Under the pieces are notes generated by a model. The model did not search any database. It was given only the letters and a program-made list of their open reading frames with translations, and was not told where the DNA came from. The position numbers and the translations under genes were made by a program. A stretch of DNA of 34,556 nt from Candidatus Gastranaerophilales bacterium (GTDB taxonomy: Bacteria > Cyanobacteriota > Vampirovibrionia > Gastranaerophilales > Gastranaerophilaceae), in contig CALUPP010000083.1 of NCBI GenBank assembly GCA_944322685.1, positions 1 through 34,556 on the forward strand, written 5' to 3'. This document shows positions 8,431 to 16,185 of this stretch, piece by piece. Each line of letters begins with the position of its first letter. Within the stretch, counting starts at the first letter, position 1.

Positions 8431-8736
8431 CTATTTTGCAAGTTCTTTTCCATCACTTGTTTTAAAGCTGCCGCACAATATAGAAATTAAATCTATTAAA
8501 ATCCAAGGGCCGGAAATAATCGCCCCAATGAGCGTAATCGTCAAAACTAACTGCAAAACACCTGTACCTGTATGCCCGGTATAAAACCGATGAGCACCGA
8601 ATCCGCCCAAAAAGAAGCACAAAAGCAATGCCGCAACCCAACTTTTTTCGTTTGGCGAATTATTCGTCGCAACTCCGCAATGCACGCACACCGCGGCCTT
8701 GTCATCAATCTCTTTTCCACAATTTTTACAAAACAT
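8431..8736 (-). CDS. Zinc-ribbon plus TM2-domain membrane protein
   Basis: A 101-residue protein. An N-terminal zinc ribbon (MFCKNCGKEIDDKAAVCVHCG, two CxxC pairs) is followed by a TM2 domain: helix SWVAALLLCFFLGGFGAHRFYTG, then the second helix through GPWILIDLISIL. The GAHRFY turn is the TM2 signature. These small proteins are widespread and of unsettled function. GGAGG precedes the ATG at an ideal distance. The frame ends in ...DGKELAK then TAG, a usual end for the family, and reads on in frame into the decayed FxLYD region. Confidence 0.88.
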   Translation of the reverse strand: MFCKNCGKEIDDKAAVCVHCGVATNNSPNEKSWVAALLLCFFLGGFGAHRFYTGHTGTGVLQLVLTITLIGAIISGPWILIDLISILCGSFKTSDGKELAK

Positions 8737-8754
8737 AATATACCTCCATTTATT

Positions 8755-8892
8755 TTACTTAACTTGCAGTGCTAATATTTCACTAACCTTTGCTTTCAAA
8801 GTGTCCGCAAAATTATAAATGTCATTTAACGAACTGATTGGTATTTTTTCTTCTTTTCTGTTCATTAGAAATGCAATATATTTTAATTTCAT
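8755..8892 (-). CDS. Possible 45-residue protein upstream of the TM2 gene
   Basis: A short frame, MKLKYIAFLMNRKEEKIPIS then a helical Leu/Ala/Lys stretch to the stop at 8755-8757, lies 18 nt before the TM2 gene in the same direction. The ribosome site is weak (TAGG). Codon choice looks protein-like but the length gives little power. It could also start at the internal Met10. No family recognised. Confidence 0.3.
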   Translation of the reverse strand: MKLKYIAFLMNRKEEKIPISSLNDIYNFADTLKAKVSEILALQVK

Positions 8893-9016
8893 AAACCTAA
8901 ATTAACACAAAAGTAATTTACAAATATAACTATATCACAAAAAGGAATGTAAAGATAGTTAATAAGAGGTCATATATATACTACTTTTTATGTTAAGTAG
9001 CTAGGAGCGTCCCCTT
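8893..9016. other. AT-rich intergenic stretch
   Basis: Together with its neighbours this makes a gap of about 340 bases between well-supported genes. It is strongly AT-rich, with TATATATA around 8990 and a 6-bp hairpin (CTACTT and AAGTAG) at about 8980-9000. No further gene or clear promoter was found here. Confidence 0.4.
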
Positions 9017-9088
9017 ATGTTTTATGACAAAGAATTTTTGGGTAAAAAGTTTAAAGAATATAGAAAAAAACGCAATCTTTACAAGTAA
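9017..9088 (+). pseudogene. Possible truncated XRE-type HTH regulator remnant
   Basis: A 23-residue frame with a ribosome-like GGAG upstream encodes MFYDKEFLGKKFKEYRKKRN and stops three residues later. The LGKKFKEYRKKRNL segment looks like the first helix of Cro/C1-type regulators, which normally continue with LTQEELA. Here it stops after 23 residues, within the 3' end of mlaE. Too short to be certain; chance resemblance is possible. Confidence 0.3.
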
Positions 9089-9810
9089 AACACAATATTA
9101 ATCAAAAAATCAGCAAAAAGCAGATAAATTGTGGATTTTATGGCCGACTGTGTGGTAGAAATGCCGACATCCTTTGCTCCGCCGCGGGTTTCATAGCCCT
9201 GCGTCGCGCAAACAAGCGTAATCAAAATTCCGAAAACAAAAGCCTTAAAAAGGCTGATGTAAATGTCTCTTGCGTTGAGAAAGAGCCATACAGTGTTCAT
9301 AAAACGGTTGGGATGCAGCCCGATTGCAGCATAAGCGACCATCATCCCTCCGACAATGCCTAAAAACTCAGCCAAAATCACGACCATCGGAACAGTAAAG
9401 GCCGCAGCGAGGATTCTCGGCGCAAAATAATAGCCCACAGGGTCAACATGGAGCGTTTTTATCGCATCAATCTGCTCTGTAACCTGCATATTCGCAACTT
9501 CAGCACAAATTGCGGTTCCGGCGCGCGCACCGATAGCCAAAGCGGCAAAACCCGGAGCAATTTCCCGCACCAGCGCCACAGCAATGAACCCGCCGACATA
9601 CCCCTCGGCCCCGCTCATCAAAAATTGCTTAGAAACCTGCAAAGCAATTACCGCAGACGCAATGAAAACTATAATCAACGAAATCGAAAGCGAATCATAG
9701 CTAATCATTGCAGCCTGCGAAATTACCGAATGAAATTTCGTGTTTCTGTTAAAAATATATTTAACAGAAGATATTAAATTTTGCACACACAATCCCAGAA
9801 ACTTAATCAT
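9079..9810 (-). CDS. mlaE: MlaE-family ABC transporter permease (lipid transport)
   Basis: A 243-residue permease of the MlaE/YrbE/TGD1 family, the inner-membrane channel of the Mla complex that moves phospholipids between the membranes. Family landmarks are the central VREIAPGFAALAIGARAGTA segment, AEVANMQVTEQIDAI (the coupling helix region contacting the ATPase) and a C-terminal GYETRGGAKDVG with TTQSAI. About five hydrophobic helices are visible. No mlaF ATPase or mlaD MCE gene lies beside it here, so those are presumably encoded elsewhere or to the left. The start overlaps the end of ilvE by 8 nt, so the two are co-transcribed from the ilvE promoter. Confidence 0.88.
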   Translation of the reverse strand: MIKFLGLCVQNLISSVKYIFNRNTKFHSVISQAAMISYDSLSISLIIVFIASAVIALQVSKQFLMSGAEGYVGGFIAVALVREIAPGFAALAIGARAGTAICAEVANMQVTEQIDAIKTLHVDPVGYYFAPRILAAAFTVPMVVILAEFLGIVGGMMVAYAAIGLHPNRFMNTVWLFLNARDIYISLFKAFVFGILITLVCATQGYETRGGAKDVGISTTQSAIKSTIYLLFADFLINIVFYL

Positions 9811-10720
9811 AGATAGGCGTACACCATTTTTTGTATTTTTCGACCTTGCCTTTTACAACGTCGAAGTAAAGCTTCTGAAGTTCTTTAGTATGAGCCCCGA
9901 CTTCGCCGTTTCCGAGCGGTCTGTTGTCTATTTTTGTGATTGGGCTTACCTGAGCGCCGGTTCCGCAATAAAATGCCTCATCTGCGATATAGAGCTCGGT
10001 TCTTGAGATTTCGCGCTCGACAACCTTTAAGCCGAGAACGTTTTTCGCAAGCTCAAGTATAGTATTTCGCGTTACGCCGACCAAAATATTATCCGTAGTC
10101 TCAGTAGTAACGAGAGTATCGCCCTCAACGAGGAAAAGATTCATCGCAGAGCCTTCGGTGACGAAACCTTGCTGCGAAAGCACAATTGCATCGTCAAATC
10201 CGGCTTTTCTTGCATCAGTGATTATCAAAGCAGTGTTTGCATAAGAGCCGCTGACCTTTGCGCGGGGCGGAATCGCATTGTCATCAACACGACGCCAGTT
10301 AGAAACGCAAACGCTCAATCCTTTGTTCAAATCAATGTATTCGCCCATAGCAAACGAGAAAATCAACACCGAATCCGGATTATCAATAAGGCCGGGGCCG
10401 ATTTTACAGGCGCTTTTGAAGATTTGCGGACGAATATAAGCATCCGTACGGTAGTTATTCTTTTTCAAAAGGTCTTTTACAAGCCCGCACCATTCATCCA
10501 CGGAATATTTAGAGTGCATGTGCATGATTTTTCCGCTGTTTATAAGCCTTTCGAAGTGTTCTTTCATTCTGAAAGCATAAAGCTGGTCTTCTTCCTTGTT
10601 ATAATATGCACGAATCCCCTCAAAAACCGATGTTCCGTACAAAAACGCATGCGTACGGACAGGAATTGAAGCAGTTGCCGCATCTACATATTGTCCGTCT
10701 AAAAATACATATTCTGTCAT
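9803..10720 (-). CDS. ilvE: Branched-chain amino acid aminotransferase
   Basis: A 305-residue class IV PLP enzyme that catalyses the last step of leucine, isoleucine and valine synthesis. Visible features are FLYGTSVFEGIRAYY near the N-terminus, the PLP lysine K155 in PPRAKVSGSYANT, EGSAMNLFLV, GVTRNTILELA and the late FYCGTGAQVSPI segment. Length is normal for IlvE. AAGGGA precedes the ATG. It shares its transcript with mlaE, which overlaps its 3' end; the functions are unrelated. D-amino-acid transaminases share the fold, but the motif set fits IlvE better. Confidence 0.92.
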   Translation of the reverse strand: MTEYVFLDGQYVDAATASIPVRTHAFLYGTSVFEGIRAYYNKEEDQLYAFRMKEHFERLINSGKIMHMHSKYSVDEWCGLVKDLLKKNNYRTDAYIRPQIFKSACKIGPGLIDNPDSVLIFSFAMGEYIDLNKGLSVCVSNWRRVDDNAIPPRAKVSGSYANTALIITDARKAGFDDAIVLSQQGFVTEGSAMNLFLVEGDTLVTTETTDNILVGVTRNTILELAKNVLGLKVVEREISRTELYIADEAFYCGTGAQVSPITKIDNRPLGNGEVGAHTKELQKLYFDVVKGKVEKYKKWCTPIYD

Positions 10721-10768
10721 GAGCTTCCCTTTCTTATAAACTCCGAGGATATATTAAAATCATTTACT

Positions 10769-10797
10769 ATTATCGTCATTTTTGCCGGTTCATGCAA
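10769..10797 (-). promoter_or_regulatory. Promoter for ilvE-mlaE
   Basis: On the minus strand TTGCAT (10792-10797) and GATAAT (10769-10774) are separated by 17 nt. The leader would be about 40 nt. The -35 match is only partial. Confidence 0.45.
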
Positions 10798-10961
10798 GTT
10801 TATTGCGCAAAATTAATGAAATTTCTTATTAATCTTAAACAAATACAAAAAACTCATTTTGGAGAGACTATGGAGGGCTCAAGAAACGTGAATAGTATTT
10901 TTAAACGTTGAACGCCGGAGAAATCGGAGCGGAAAAATGAATTTTTTGTGTTTGTTTGAAA
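10798..10961. other. Intergenic stretch with no clear gene
   Basis: Most of the 305-base gap between the pentapeptide gene and ilvE. Besides the ilvE promoter and the hairpin at 10962-11010, the only item is a 13-codon frame at 10870-10911 behind a good GGAG, which I do not call as a gene. Confidence 0.4.
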
Positions 10962-11010
10962 AGCCGGAAATATTTTAGAAATATTTTAGAATTAACAAAA
11001 ATATCCGGCT
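10962..11010 (-). terminator. Probable terminator of the HD-GYP/pentapeptide operon
   Basis: AGCCGGA at 10962-10968 pairs with TCCGGCT at 11004-11010, extended by an imperfect AT stem, just past the stop of the last gene of the leftward operon. The minus strand runs on as CTTTTC, a short T tract. The loop is large and holds a tandem copy of AAATATTTTAG, so efficiency is uncertain. Confidence 0.5.
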
Positions 11011-11025
11011 AAATCTTTAAGATAA

Positions 11026-11421
11026 TCACCAGCAAGCGCCCAAAGAACCGGCCCCGCAAGTTTTTCCGTCAACCCAAATGGCATATTCAAGCTCGGCGTT
11101 CTTAAAATTTGTTCCCTTTATAATTGCACCCTGAAAATTCGATTCTTCAAGATCAGCGCCTTCAAAATCAGCATTTGTCAAATTAGCATTTTTAAAATTA
11201 GCCTGTTCAATGTCGGCGCCGCGAAAATTTGCGCCTGTAAGGTTGGCATTTTCAAAATTTACCTCATCCAGCTCAGCCTGCTCAAAATTTGCCCCGCTCA
11301 GGTCACGGCCGGAAAAATTCGAACATTCAAGGTCAGCTTTGTAGAAATTTTTTAAAGAATCCTGTGCATAAACACACATAGCACACATAATGAAGCAAAA
11401 AACGACTAAAATTTTTCTCAT
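11026..11421 (-). CDS. Exported pentapeptide-repeat protein
   Basis: A 131-residue protein with a signal peptide (about residues 1-19, MRKILVVFCFIMCAMCVYAQ) and roughly eight to ten pentapeptide repeats of the A[D/N]Lxx or A[D/N]Fxx type, such as SGANFEQAELDEVNFENANL, which would fold as a short right-handed quadrilateral helix. The C-terminal WVDGKTCGAGSLGAC is a common cap of exported pentapeptide proteins, and its two cysteines may form a disulfide. It is the last gene of the leftward operon behind the HD-GYP and barrel-like genes, 2 nt after the latter. Function unknown. Confidence 0.85.
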   Translation of the reverse strand: MRKILVVFCFIMCAMCVYAQDSLKNFYKADLECSNFSGRDLSGANFEQAELDEVNFENANLTGANFRGADIEQANFKNANLTNADFEGADLEESNFQGAIIKGTNFKNAELEYAIWVDGKTCGAGSLGACW

Positions 11422-11423
11422 AT

Positions 11424-12143
11424 TTACAATTCCTCTCCGTCCTTTTTCTTTTCGGGCAGAACGCGGCCCAAATATTGTGAAACCGATACAGAAAACGCAA
11501 CCCGATCCTCCGAATTATTAGGGATTACAACCGCTGTCGTAATTGAAGTCGCAGGAACAGGCCTGTATTTCATGCCCGCAGCGAGAGCACATCCGGAATC
11601 CTGCCTGGACATCCAATCCGCAACAATACGCAGCTTGTTCGGGATGATTGTCTGGTCAATACCGAGCATAACTCCTGTACTGTCAGGCATTTGTGCATAT
11701 CCGGCAACATAAGTTCCCGCTGTTAGCGTAGTTCTTGTTTTTTTTACCAAAAATGACGTATGAGCATAAACCATGCTGTCGGGATTTTCCCCCTCGGTCA
11801 AAGAGGGCTGAAGCCGGCCGCCTACGGTCAACCTTGTGCTCTTTTTTATACGAAAGACCTTTTTTGCAGTCATATCAAGCTTTACATCGGTTCTATCCCT
11901 TATGCTTGTACCGACACCAAAAGAAATTTCGGTATCTTTGCCCGTTCCGAAGATTACATTTGGTGTTAAGGAAACAAAACCCTCACCAAACGGGCTGAAT
12001 CTGTTAGACTGCTTCAAAATCATATGTCCAAAAGGCAAAACATCAGATGACGGAATCGTAATCACTGTTTGCTGGGCAAATACCGGGCATATCGTGCAAA
12101 AAATGGCGAATATAGACAATATTACACAAAATTTGACTTTCAT
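11424..12143 (-). CDS. Exported, probably beta-barrel outer-membrane protein, unknown function
   Basis: With the start at 12141-12143 the protein has 239 residues and opens with a signal peptide (MKVKFCVILSIFAIFCTI, then ...PVFAQQ). The mature part is a run of alternating polar/hydrophobic strands (for example VSLTPNVIFGTGKDTEISFG and RLTVGGRLQPSL) ending in a charged tail, consistent with an outer-membrane barrel. An upstream Met at 12209 would bury the signal peptide and overlap the HD-GYP gene by 62 nt, so I reject it. It lies 4 nt after the HD-GYP gene and 2 nt before the pentapeptide gene. No family recognised. Confidence 0.7.
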   Translation of the reverse strand: MKVKFCVILSIFAIFCTICPVFAQQTVITIPSSDVLPFGHMILKQSNRFSPFGEGFVSLTPNVIFGTGKDTEISFGVGTSIRDRTDVKLDMTAKKVFRIKKSTRLTVGGRLQPSLTEGENPDSMVYAHTSFLVKKTRTTLTAGTYVAGYAQMPDSTGVMLGIDQTIIPNKLRIVADWMSRQDSGCALAAGMKYRPVPATSITTAVVIPNNSEDRVAFSVSVSQYLGRVLPEKKKDGEEL

Positions 12144-12147
12144 GAAA

Positions 12148-13212
12148 TTAATCAGCCCATTCTCTATAAACAACATCGAATTTTTCCGAAACACGCTTAA
12201 AAGAAGCAACCATTACAGGGTCAAACTGGGTTCCCGCACCCTCAGCAATGATTGTATTAGCCTTTTCCTTTGTATAGGCGGCCTTGTAAACCCTTTTCAT
12301 CCTCAAAGCATCATAAACATCGGCAATTGACATAATTCGCGCGCTCAGCGGGATTTCTTCCTCTTTGAGTTTGTGCGGATAGCCTTTCCCATCCCATCTT
12401 TCATGGTGCGAACGAGCAATATCTATGCCCATTTCGATAAATTTGTTATCGCCGAACTTATATTTCACAAGCTGGAGCGTTTCTGCGCCGATGAGCGTAT
12501 GAGTTTTCATAATTTCAAACTCATCAAACGTCAATCTGGCCGGTTTTAGCAGAATTCTGTCGGGAATTCCCACTTTTCCGATATCATGGAGCGGGCTTGC
12601 ATGCAAAATATCCTTTATAAACTTGTCGTCAATATCTTTGTAGTATTTTGAAGTTTTTGACAAGTCCTCGGCAAGAATAAAGCAATAACGCTGAATCCGC
12701 TCAAGATGCAGACCGGAATCATCCTTTGACTGGGCGAGTTTTGCCAGAGAAAAGATTGTTGCCATCTGCGTTGCGGTGATATCTTGAACCTCTTTTTGGA
12801 TTTTTTCTTCAAAAGAGCGCCTCTGCTCAACCAGCTCCTCTTGAAGCTTTATAATTCGTACATGCGCGCTGACTCTGGAAAGAACTTCCGGCACTTTAAA
12901 CGGCAGAGGAATATAATCCACCCCGCCGGCCTCATATCCTTTCATGATATCGTACGAATCATCGGGCGCAATGAAAATTATCGGCGTTCTTGCCAAAAAT
13001 TCATCCTTTTTCAGCTCCGAACAAAGCTCAAAGCCGTTCATTCCGGACATATCAGGGTTTATCAACAGCAAATCATAAGGTTTTTCCTGCATAAGTGTCA
13101 AAGCATCCGCGCTGCTGCGGCAAAGTTCGGTTTCATATCCCTTTTTTAAAAGAATATTTTCCAGCACGGTCAAATTTGCATCATTTTCATCTACAACAAG
13201 GATTTTTGACAT
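12148..13212 (-). CDS. Degenerate receiver-HD-GYP protein (cyclic-di-GMP phosphodiesterase family)
   Basis: A 354-residue two-domain protein. Residues 1-120 are a CheY-like receiver, joined by a coiled-coil linker (about 120-150) to an HD-GYP domain, which normally hydrolyses cyclic-di-GMP. The HD-GYP part looks catalytically complete: H209-D210 in SPLHDIGKVGIPD, KTHTLIGAE, HH at 269-270 and GYP at 277-279. The receiver has lost its chemistry. Asn52 stands where the phosphorylated Asp should be (LLLINPDMSGMNG), Ala82 replaces the conserved Thr/Ser (IIFIAPDD), and Leu103 replaces the conserved Lys (YIPLPF). It is probably regulated by binding, not phosphorylation. GGAGAGG precedes the ATG. First gene of a three-gene operon with two exported proteins. 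Confidence 0.9.
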   Translation of the reverse strand: MSKILVVDENDANLTVLENILLKKGYETELCRSSADALTLMQEKPYDLLLINPDMSGMNGFELCSELKKDEFLARTPIIFIAPDDSYDIMKGYEAGGVDYIPLPFKVPEVLSRVSAHVRIIKLQEELVEQRRSFEEKIQKEVQDITATQMATIFSLAKLAQSKDDSGLHLERIQRYCFILAEDLSKTSKYYKDIDDKFIKDILHASPLHDIGKVGIPDRILLKPARLTFDEFEIMKTHTLIGAETLQLVKYKFGDNKFIEMGIDIARSHHERWDGKGYPHKLKEEEIPLSARIMSIADVYDALRMKRVYKAAYTKEKANTIIAEGAGTQFDPVMVASFKRVSEKFDVVYREWAD

Positions 13213-13239
13213 TTAAACCTCTCCGGATAAGCTATAACA

Positions 13240-13267
13240 AGTATAACATTACCATTTGGATTGTAAA
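13240..13267 (-). promoter_or_regulatory. Promoter of the HD-GYP operon
   Basis: On the minus strand TTTACA (13262-13267) and TATACT (13240-13245) are 16 nt apart, and TG one base before the -10 gives an extended -10. The implied leader is about 20 nt and holds the GGAGAGG ribosome site. Confidence 0.65.
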
Positions 13268-13482
13268 TAAATTTCATTTTCGCTAACGGGGCAAAATTAA
13301 TTCTCAAAAATCCCCAAAACAAACAACACCAGCAAGCAACGCAGAAATTACGGCTTTTTAATCAGCAAAAAGCACTATTTTTTGTTTTTTGTTAAAAAAT
13401 ATTACAATCTGTTCTTGATTTCGTAATATTTCTCATTAAATTGTTTTTATAAATATAGGCATTAAGACAGAAAACGTGTATT
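13268..13482. other. AT-rich intergenic stretch
   Basis: Part of a 576-base gap between the HD-GYP operon and the aminotransferase operon. It contains A/T runs such as TTTTTTGTTTTTTG near 13380 but no supportable gene. The only coding candidate in the gap is the 54-residue frame at 13483; the rest (13648-13788) shows nothing clear. Confidence 0.4.
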
Positions 13483-13647
13483 ATGGCAAAAAACGAGAAA
13501 AACAAAGATACGGGATTCTTTGAATCCGCAATAAGTGCATTTGAGCTATCATTACGGGCAAAACAAATTCATTGTGAATATACCCTGAAAGCCCGTATAA
13601 ATGCGCTTGCTGATTTTGTTAACAGCTCAAAACTGGCAACAAATTAA
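13483..13647 (+). CDS. Possible small protein (54 residues)
   Basis: A short frame starting MAKNEKNKDTGFFESAISAF and ending ...FVNSSKLATN. After a charged start the sequence looks like one amphipathic helix with balanced codon use, unlike random AT-rich DNA. There is no convincing Shine-Dalgarno, so the start or the gene itself may be wrong. It stands alone between two leftward operons. No family recognised. Confidence 0.4.
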   Translation: MAKNEKNKDTGFFESAISAFELSLRAKQIHCEYTLKARINALADFVNSSKLATN

Positions 13648-13788
13648 CATTCGGAACCTAAAAAAATATTGAATTTTGGGGACTTTTCAATTTTTACGAA
13701 CCGTCTGCGGGGAAACCGGGTCATTTTTTTTAACGCAGGTCATTAAAATCCGCTGATTTTTAAAATATCGGCAAATTTTTTATTTTAT

Positions 13789-15030
13789 TTATCTGGAAAA
13801 ATAAAAACCGTCTTCTTTTAAGCGGGAAATGACTTCTTGCAGTTTTTCATCCGTGGAAACGGCCGAAATCCGGAACCAGCCCTCGCCATTCGCGCCAAAA
13901 GCGCTGCCCGGAACCAAAACAACGCCGGATTTTTCTAAAACTGCATCGGTAAATTCCTCCGAAGAAGCGAATCTCGGCGGAATCGGCAGCCAGAGGTAAA
14001 AAGTAGCCGCAGGAACATTTTTTATTTCCCAGCCCAGCTCCCTGAACCCGTCAACCAGAATTTTTTGCTTTCTTTTGAACGATTTTTGCGATTCTTTTAT
14101 ATATTCATCGCCCTCTTTTGAGTTTAAAACCTCAGAAGCGGCTTTTTGCAGCGCTTTAAACAATCCAGTGTCAATTGTGGATTTTAGACGGCCAAAAGCG
14201 CCCACAGCCTCCTTATTTCCGCAAATCCAGCCCAAACGCCAGCCCGTCATTGCGTATGGTTTTGAAAAACTGAAAAATTCAACCGCAACGTCCTTTGCTC
14301 CGTCGACCTCCAAAACGCTGGAGGGTCGGCTGCTTTCGTCAAAATACAAATCGCAGTATGCTGCGTCGCTGATTAAGAGAATTTTATGTTTTTTGCAAAA
14401 TTCAACGGCTTTTTTGAGATAATCGCGCGTACAAGTTGCGCCGAGCGGGTTTGAGGGGTAATTAATTATTAAAGCCTTTACTTTTTGGGGGTTATAGCCG
14501 TCAGATTTCAAATTTTCCCAAATTTCGTCAAAATCTGGCATAAAATTGTTCTCCTCGAGCAGCGGCACCGGATACCCAAGCGCACCGTTGGTTTTGAGCA
14601 TTTCTTTGTAAGAAGCATACCCGGGATCTGGGATAAGGATGATATTTTTGTCTTTTTCGGCGTGAGCAGGCGTGCAAAGCGCGCGGATGAGGTTTGCAAT
14701 CCCCTCTTTTGAGCCGATTAGCGAAAAAATCTCGGTTTTCGAGTCGAGTTCAACCCCAAAACGCGTTTTCATTCTTTTTGCAACGGCCTCAAGGTAATAA
14801 TCTTCACCTTTCGGTGAAGAATAAGTATGAATTCCGTCCAAATCAAGGGCTTCTTTCAGCCTGTCCACAACAAATTTCGGCGGAGCCTGCACCGGAGCGC
14901 CCATTGAAAGAAAAATCGGAGCTCGGTTTTTCGCTTCCAGCTCGGGTTTCAGCTGCGCAGCGGCCTGTTTTATCCGAAACATAACATAAGTTTCAATCGA
15001 CTGCACATATTCGTTGAACAACTCAATCAT
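13789..15030 (-). CDS. Class I/II PLP aminotransferase
   Basis: A 413-residue fold-type I aminotransferase. Recognisable are the substrate/PLP loop HTYSSPKGEDYYLEAVA (about 68-84), NYPSNPLGA with N194, SDAAYCDL with D222 and Y225, the PLP lysine K257 in FSFSKPYAMTGWRLGW, and an arginine in GWFRISA near the C-terminus that would bind the substrate carboxylate. It resembles the AspC/LL-diaminopimelate aminotransferase group, but the substrate cannot be fixed from sequence alone. I chose the ATG at 15028-15030 behind GGGAG; an upstream frame to 15111 lies entirely within folE2. It begins 1 nt after the folE2 stop. Confidence 0.85.
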   Translation of the reverse strand: MIELFNEYVQSIETYVMFRIKQAAAQLKPELEAKNRAPIFLSMGAPVQAPPKFVVDRLKEALDLDGIHTYSSPKGEDYYLEAVAKRMKTRFGVELDSKTEIFSLIGSKEGIANLIRALCTPAHAEKDKNIILIPDPGYASYKEMLKTNGALGYPVPLLEENNFMPDFDEIWENLKSDGYNPQKVKALIINYPSNPLGATCTRDYLKKAVEFCKKHKILLISDAAYCDLYFDESSRPSSVLEVDGAKDVAVEFFSFSKPYAMTGWRLGWICGNKEAVGAFGRLKSTIDTGLFKALQKAASEVLNSKEGDEYIKESQKSFKRKQKILVDGFRELGWEIKNVPAATFYLWLPIPPRFASSEEFTDAVLEKSGVVLVPGSAFGANGEGWFRISAVSTDEKLQEVISRLKEDGFYFSR

Positions 15031-15031
15031 T

Positions 15032-15829
15032 TTATTCTCCCTTTGCTTCGAGCTGGTACGCCCAGGCCTCGTGGTTGTGGATACTTTCGATGGATTCGAC
15101 TTCTGCCTCAAAATATTTGATTATTTCGTTGTTTCTGAACATCAAAACAACATCTCGAAGCACATCTTCGACGAATTTCGGATTTTCGTATGCACGCTCG
15201 GTTACAAATTTTTCATCTTCCCTTTTTAAAATCGGATAAACCTCGCAGGACGCTTTTTTTTCGATATCCGAAATCAAATCCTCAAGCCAGATGTGTTTGT
15301 CGTCATCGTAGCTTATCAAAACCTTAATCAGCGCTCTTTGGTTGTGCGCAGAATAGTCGGAAATCTCTTTTGAGCAGGGGCAGAGCGTCGTGACCGGAAC
15401 TTTTGCTCCGAGGAAGAATTTGTAGTCATTTTCGTCCAATCTTCCCTCAAACGAGCAGTCATAAGCCATAAAAGACTTTTGTTTTGTCACGGGAGCGGTT
15501 TTTTCAACGAAATATTTGAAAGAAAATTTGACCTCGGCCGCCTGAGCGCCAAGACGTTCTTTCACGGCCTCAAGGCAGCCCTTTATATCAACGCCGAGCA
15601 GCTCTTTTTCGCTCCATTCGTTGAGAATTTCCATAAAACGCGACATGTGCGTGCCTTTGTGGTCAGAATCAAGCGATGCGCTGATTCTTGCACGCGCGGA
15701 AACAATCTGGTTTTCTTTTCCTTTTCTTTGGATAATCAAAGGAACGTCGACATTTTTTATGCCGACCTTTTGTATCTCGATTCCGCGTTTATCGATAAGG
15801 TTTTGTACATCTCTAAGATGGGTTTTCAT
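15032..15829 (-). CDS. folE2: GTP cyclohydrolase IB (FolE2)
   Basis: A 265-residue type IB GTP cyclohydrolase, which turns GTP into 7,8-dihydroneopterin triphosphate, the first step of folate and also of queuosine synthesis. Family marks are the N-terminal VGIKNVDVPLII, SLDSDHKGTHMSRFMEIL (about 52-70), and the metal-site segment TLCPCSKEISDYSAHNQRA with C150 and C152. FolE2 often replaces FolE1 in bacteria facing zinc limitation, since it accepts other metals. The queH gene at the left end of the window draws on the same precursor pathway. It lies 5 nt after the two-repeat protein and 1 nt before the aminotransferase. Confidence 0.93.
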   Translation of the reverse strand: MKTHLRDVQNLIDKRGIEIQKVGIKNVDVPLIIQRKGKENQIVSARARISASLDSDHKGTHMSRFMEILNEWSEKELLGVDIKGCLEAVKERLGAQAAEVKFSFKYFVEKTAPVTKQKSFMAYDCSFEGRLDENDYKFFLGAKVPVTTLCPCSKEISDYSAHNQRALIKVLISYDDDKHIWLEDLISDIEKKASCEVYPILKREDEKFVTERAYENPKFVEDVLRDVVLMFRNNEIIKYFEAEVESIESIHNHEAWAYQLEAKGE

Positions 15830-15834
15830 CTTTT

Positions 15835-16158
15835 TTACTCAACATCTTCCCCGGATTTGCTTTCGAGCGCCAACAACAGCTTCAAAGCCGCCAATCTTTG
15901 CATTTTGGGCGGTGCGAGGCGCAGCATTTCAATCGCTTTAATCATAACAGGATCATTGTCGTACCAGCGGTTTCCTTTGCCCTGATATTTTGTAACAGTT
16001 TCATAAAGCCGTTCAATTACGTCAGCCGCGACCTGTTCTTGCAATTTTAAAATATAATCCGCAGCCTCAGCCTGGGTTTCTGCGGGCTGAAGACGCAACA
16101 ATTCAAGCGCTTCTTTTAAAACCGGGTCTTTATCATACCAGCGTCTTGCTTCTGTCAT
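15835..16158 (-). CDS. Unknown protein of two tandem helical repeats
   Basis: A 107-residue protein made of two copies of one unit: RRWYDKDPVLKEALELLRLQ and, about 60 residues later, NRWYDNDPVMIKAIEMLRLA. Each is followed by P..xQ..AA...L.L. Consensus: RWYDxDPVxxxAxExLRLxP. A helical linker joins them. It resembles no enzyme family I recognise and may bind a partner with each repeat. GAGGA precedes the ATG. First gene of the operon with folE2 and the aminotransferase, under the strong promoter at 16186-16214. Confidence 0.75.
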   Translation of the reverse strand: MTEARRWYDKDPVLKEALELLRLQPAETQAEAADYILKLQEQVAADVIERLYETVTKYQGKGNRWYDNDPVMIKAIEMLRLAPPKMQRLAALKLLLALESKSGEDVE

Positions 16159-16185
16159 TTCAAATTCCTCTTTATTTGCTTAATC

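Noticed and set aside
10870-10911. 13-codon frame (MEGSRNVNSIFKR) behind a good GGAG site
   Set aside because: Too short, with no convincing promoter and no downstream gene on the same strand for it to control as a leader peptide.
12144-12209. Upstream Met start for the barrel-like protein
   Set aside because: It would place 22 residues before a clear signal peptide and overlap the HD-GYP gene.
15031-15111. 27-residue N-terminal extension of the aminotransferase
   Set aside because: It lies wholly inside folE2 and is Arg/Thr/Ser-rich, unlike the family; the ATG at 15030 has a ribosome site.
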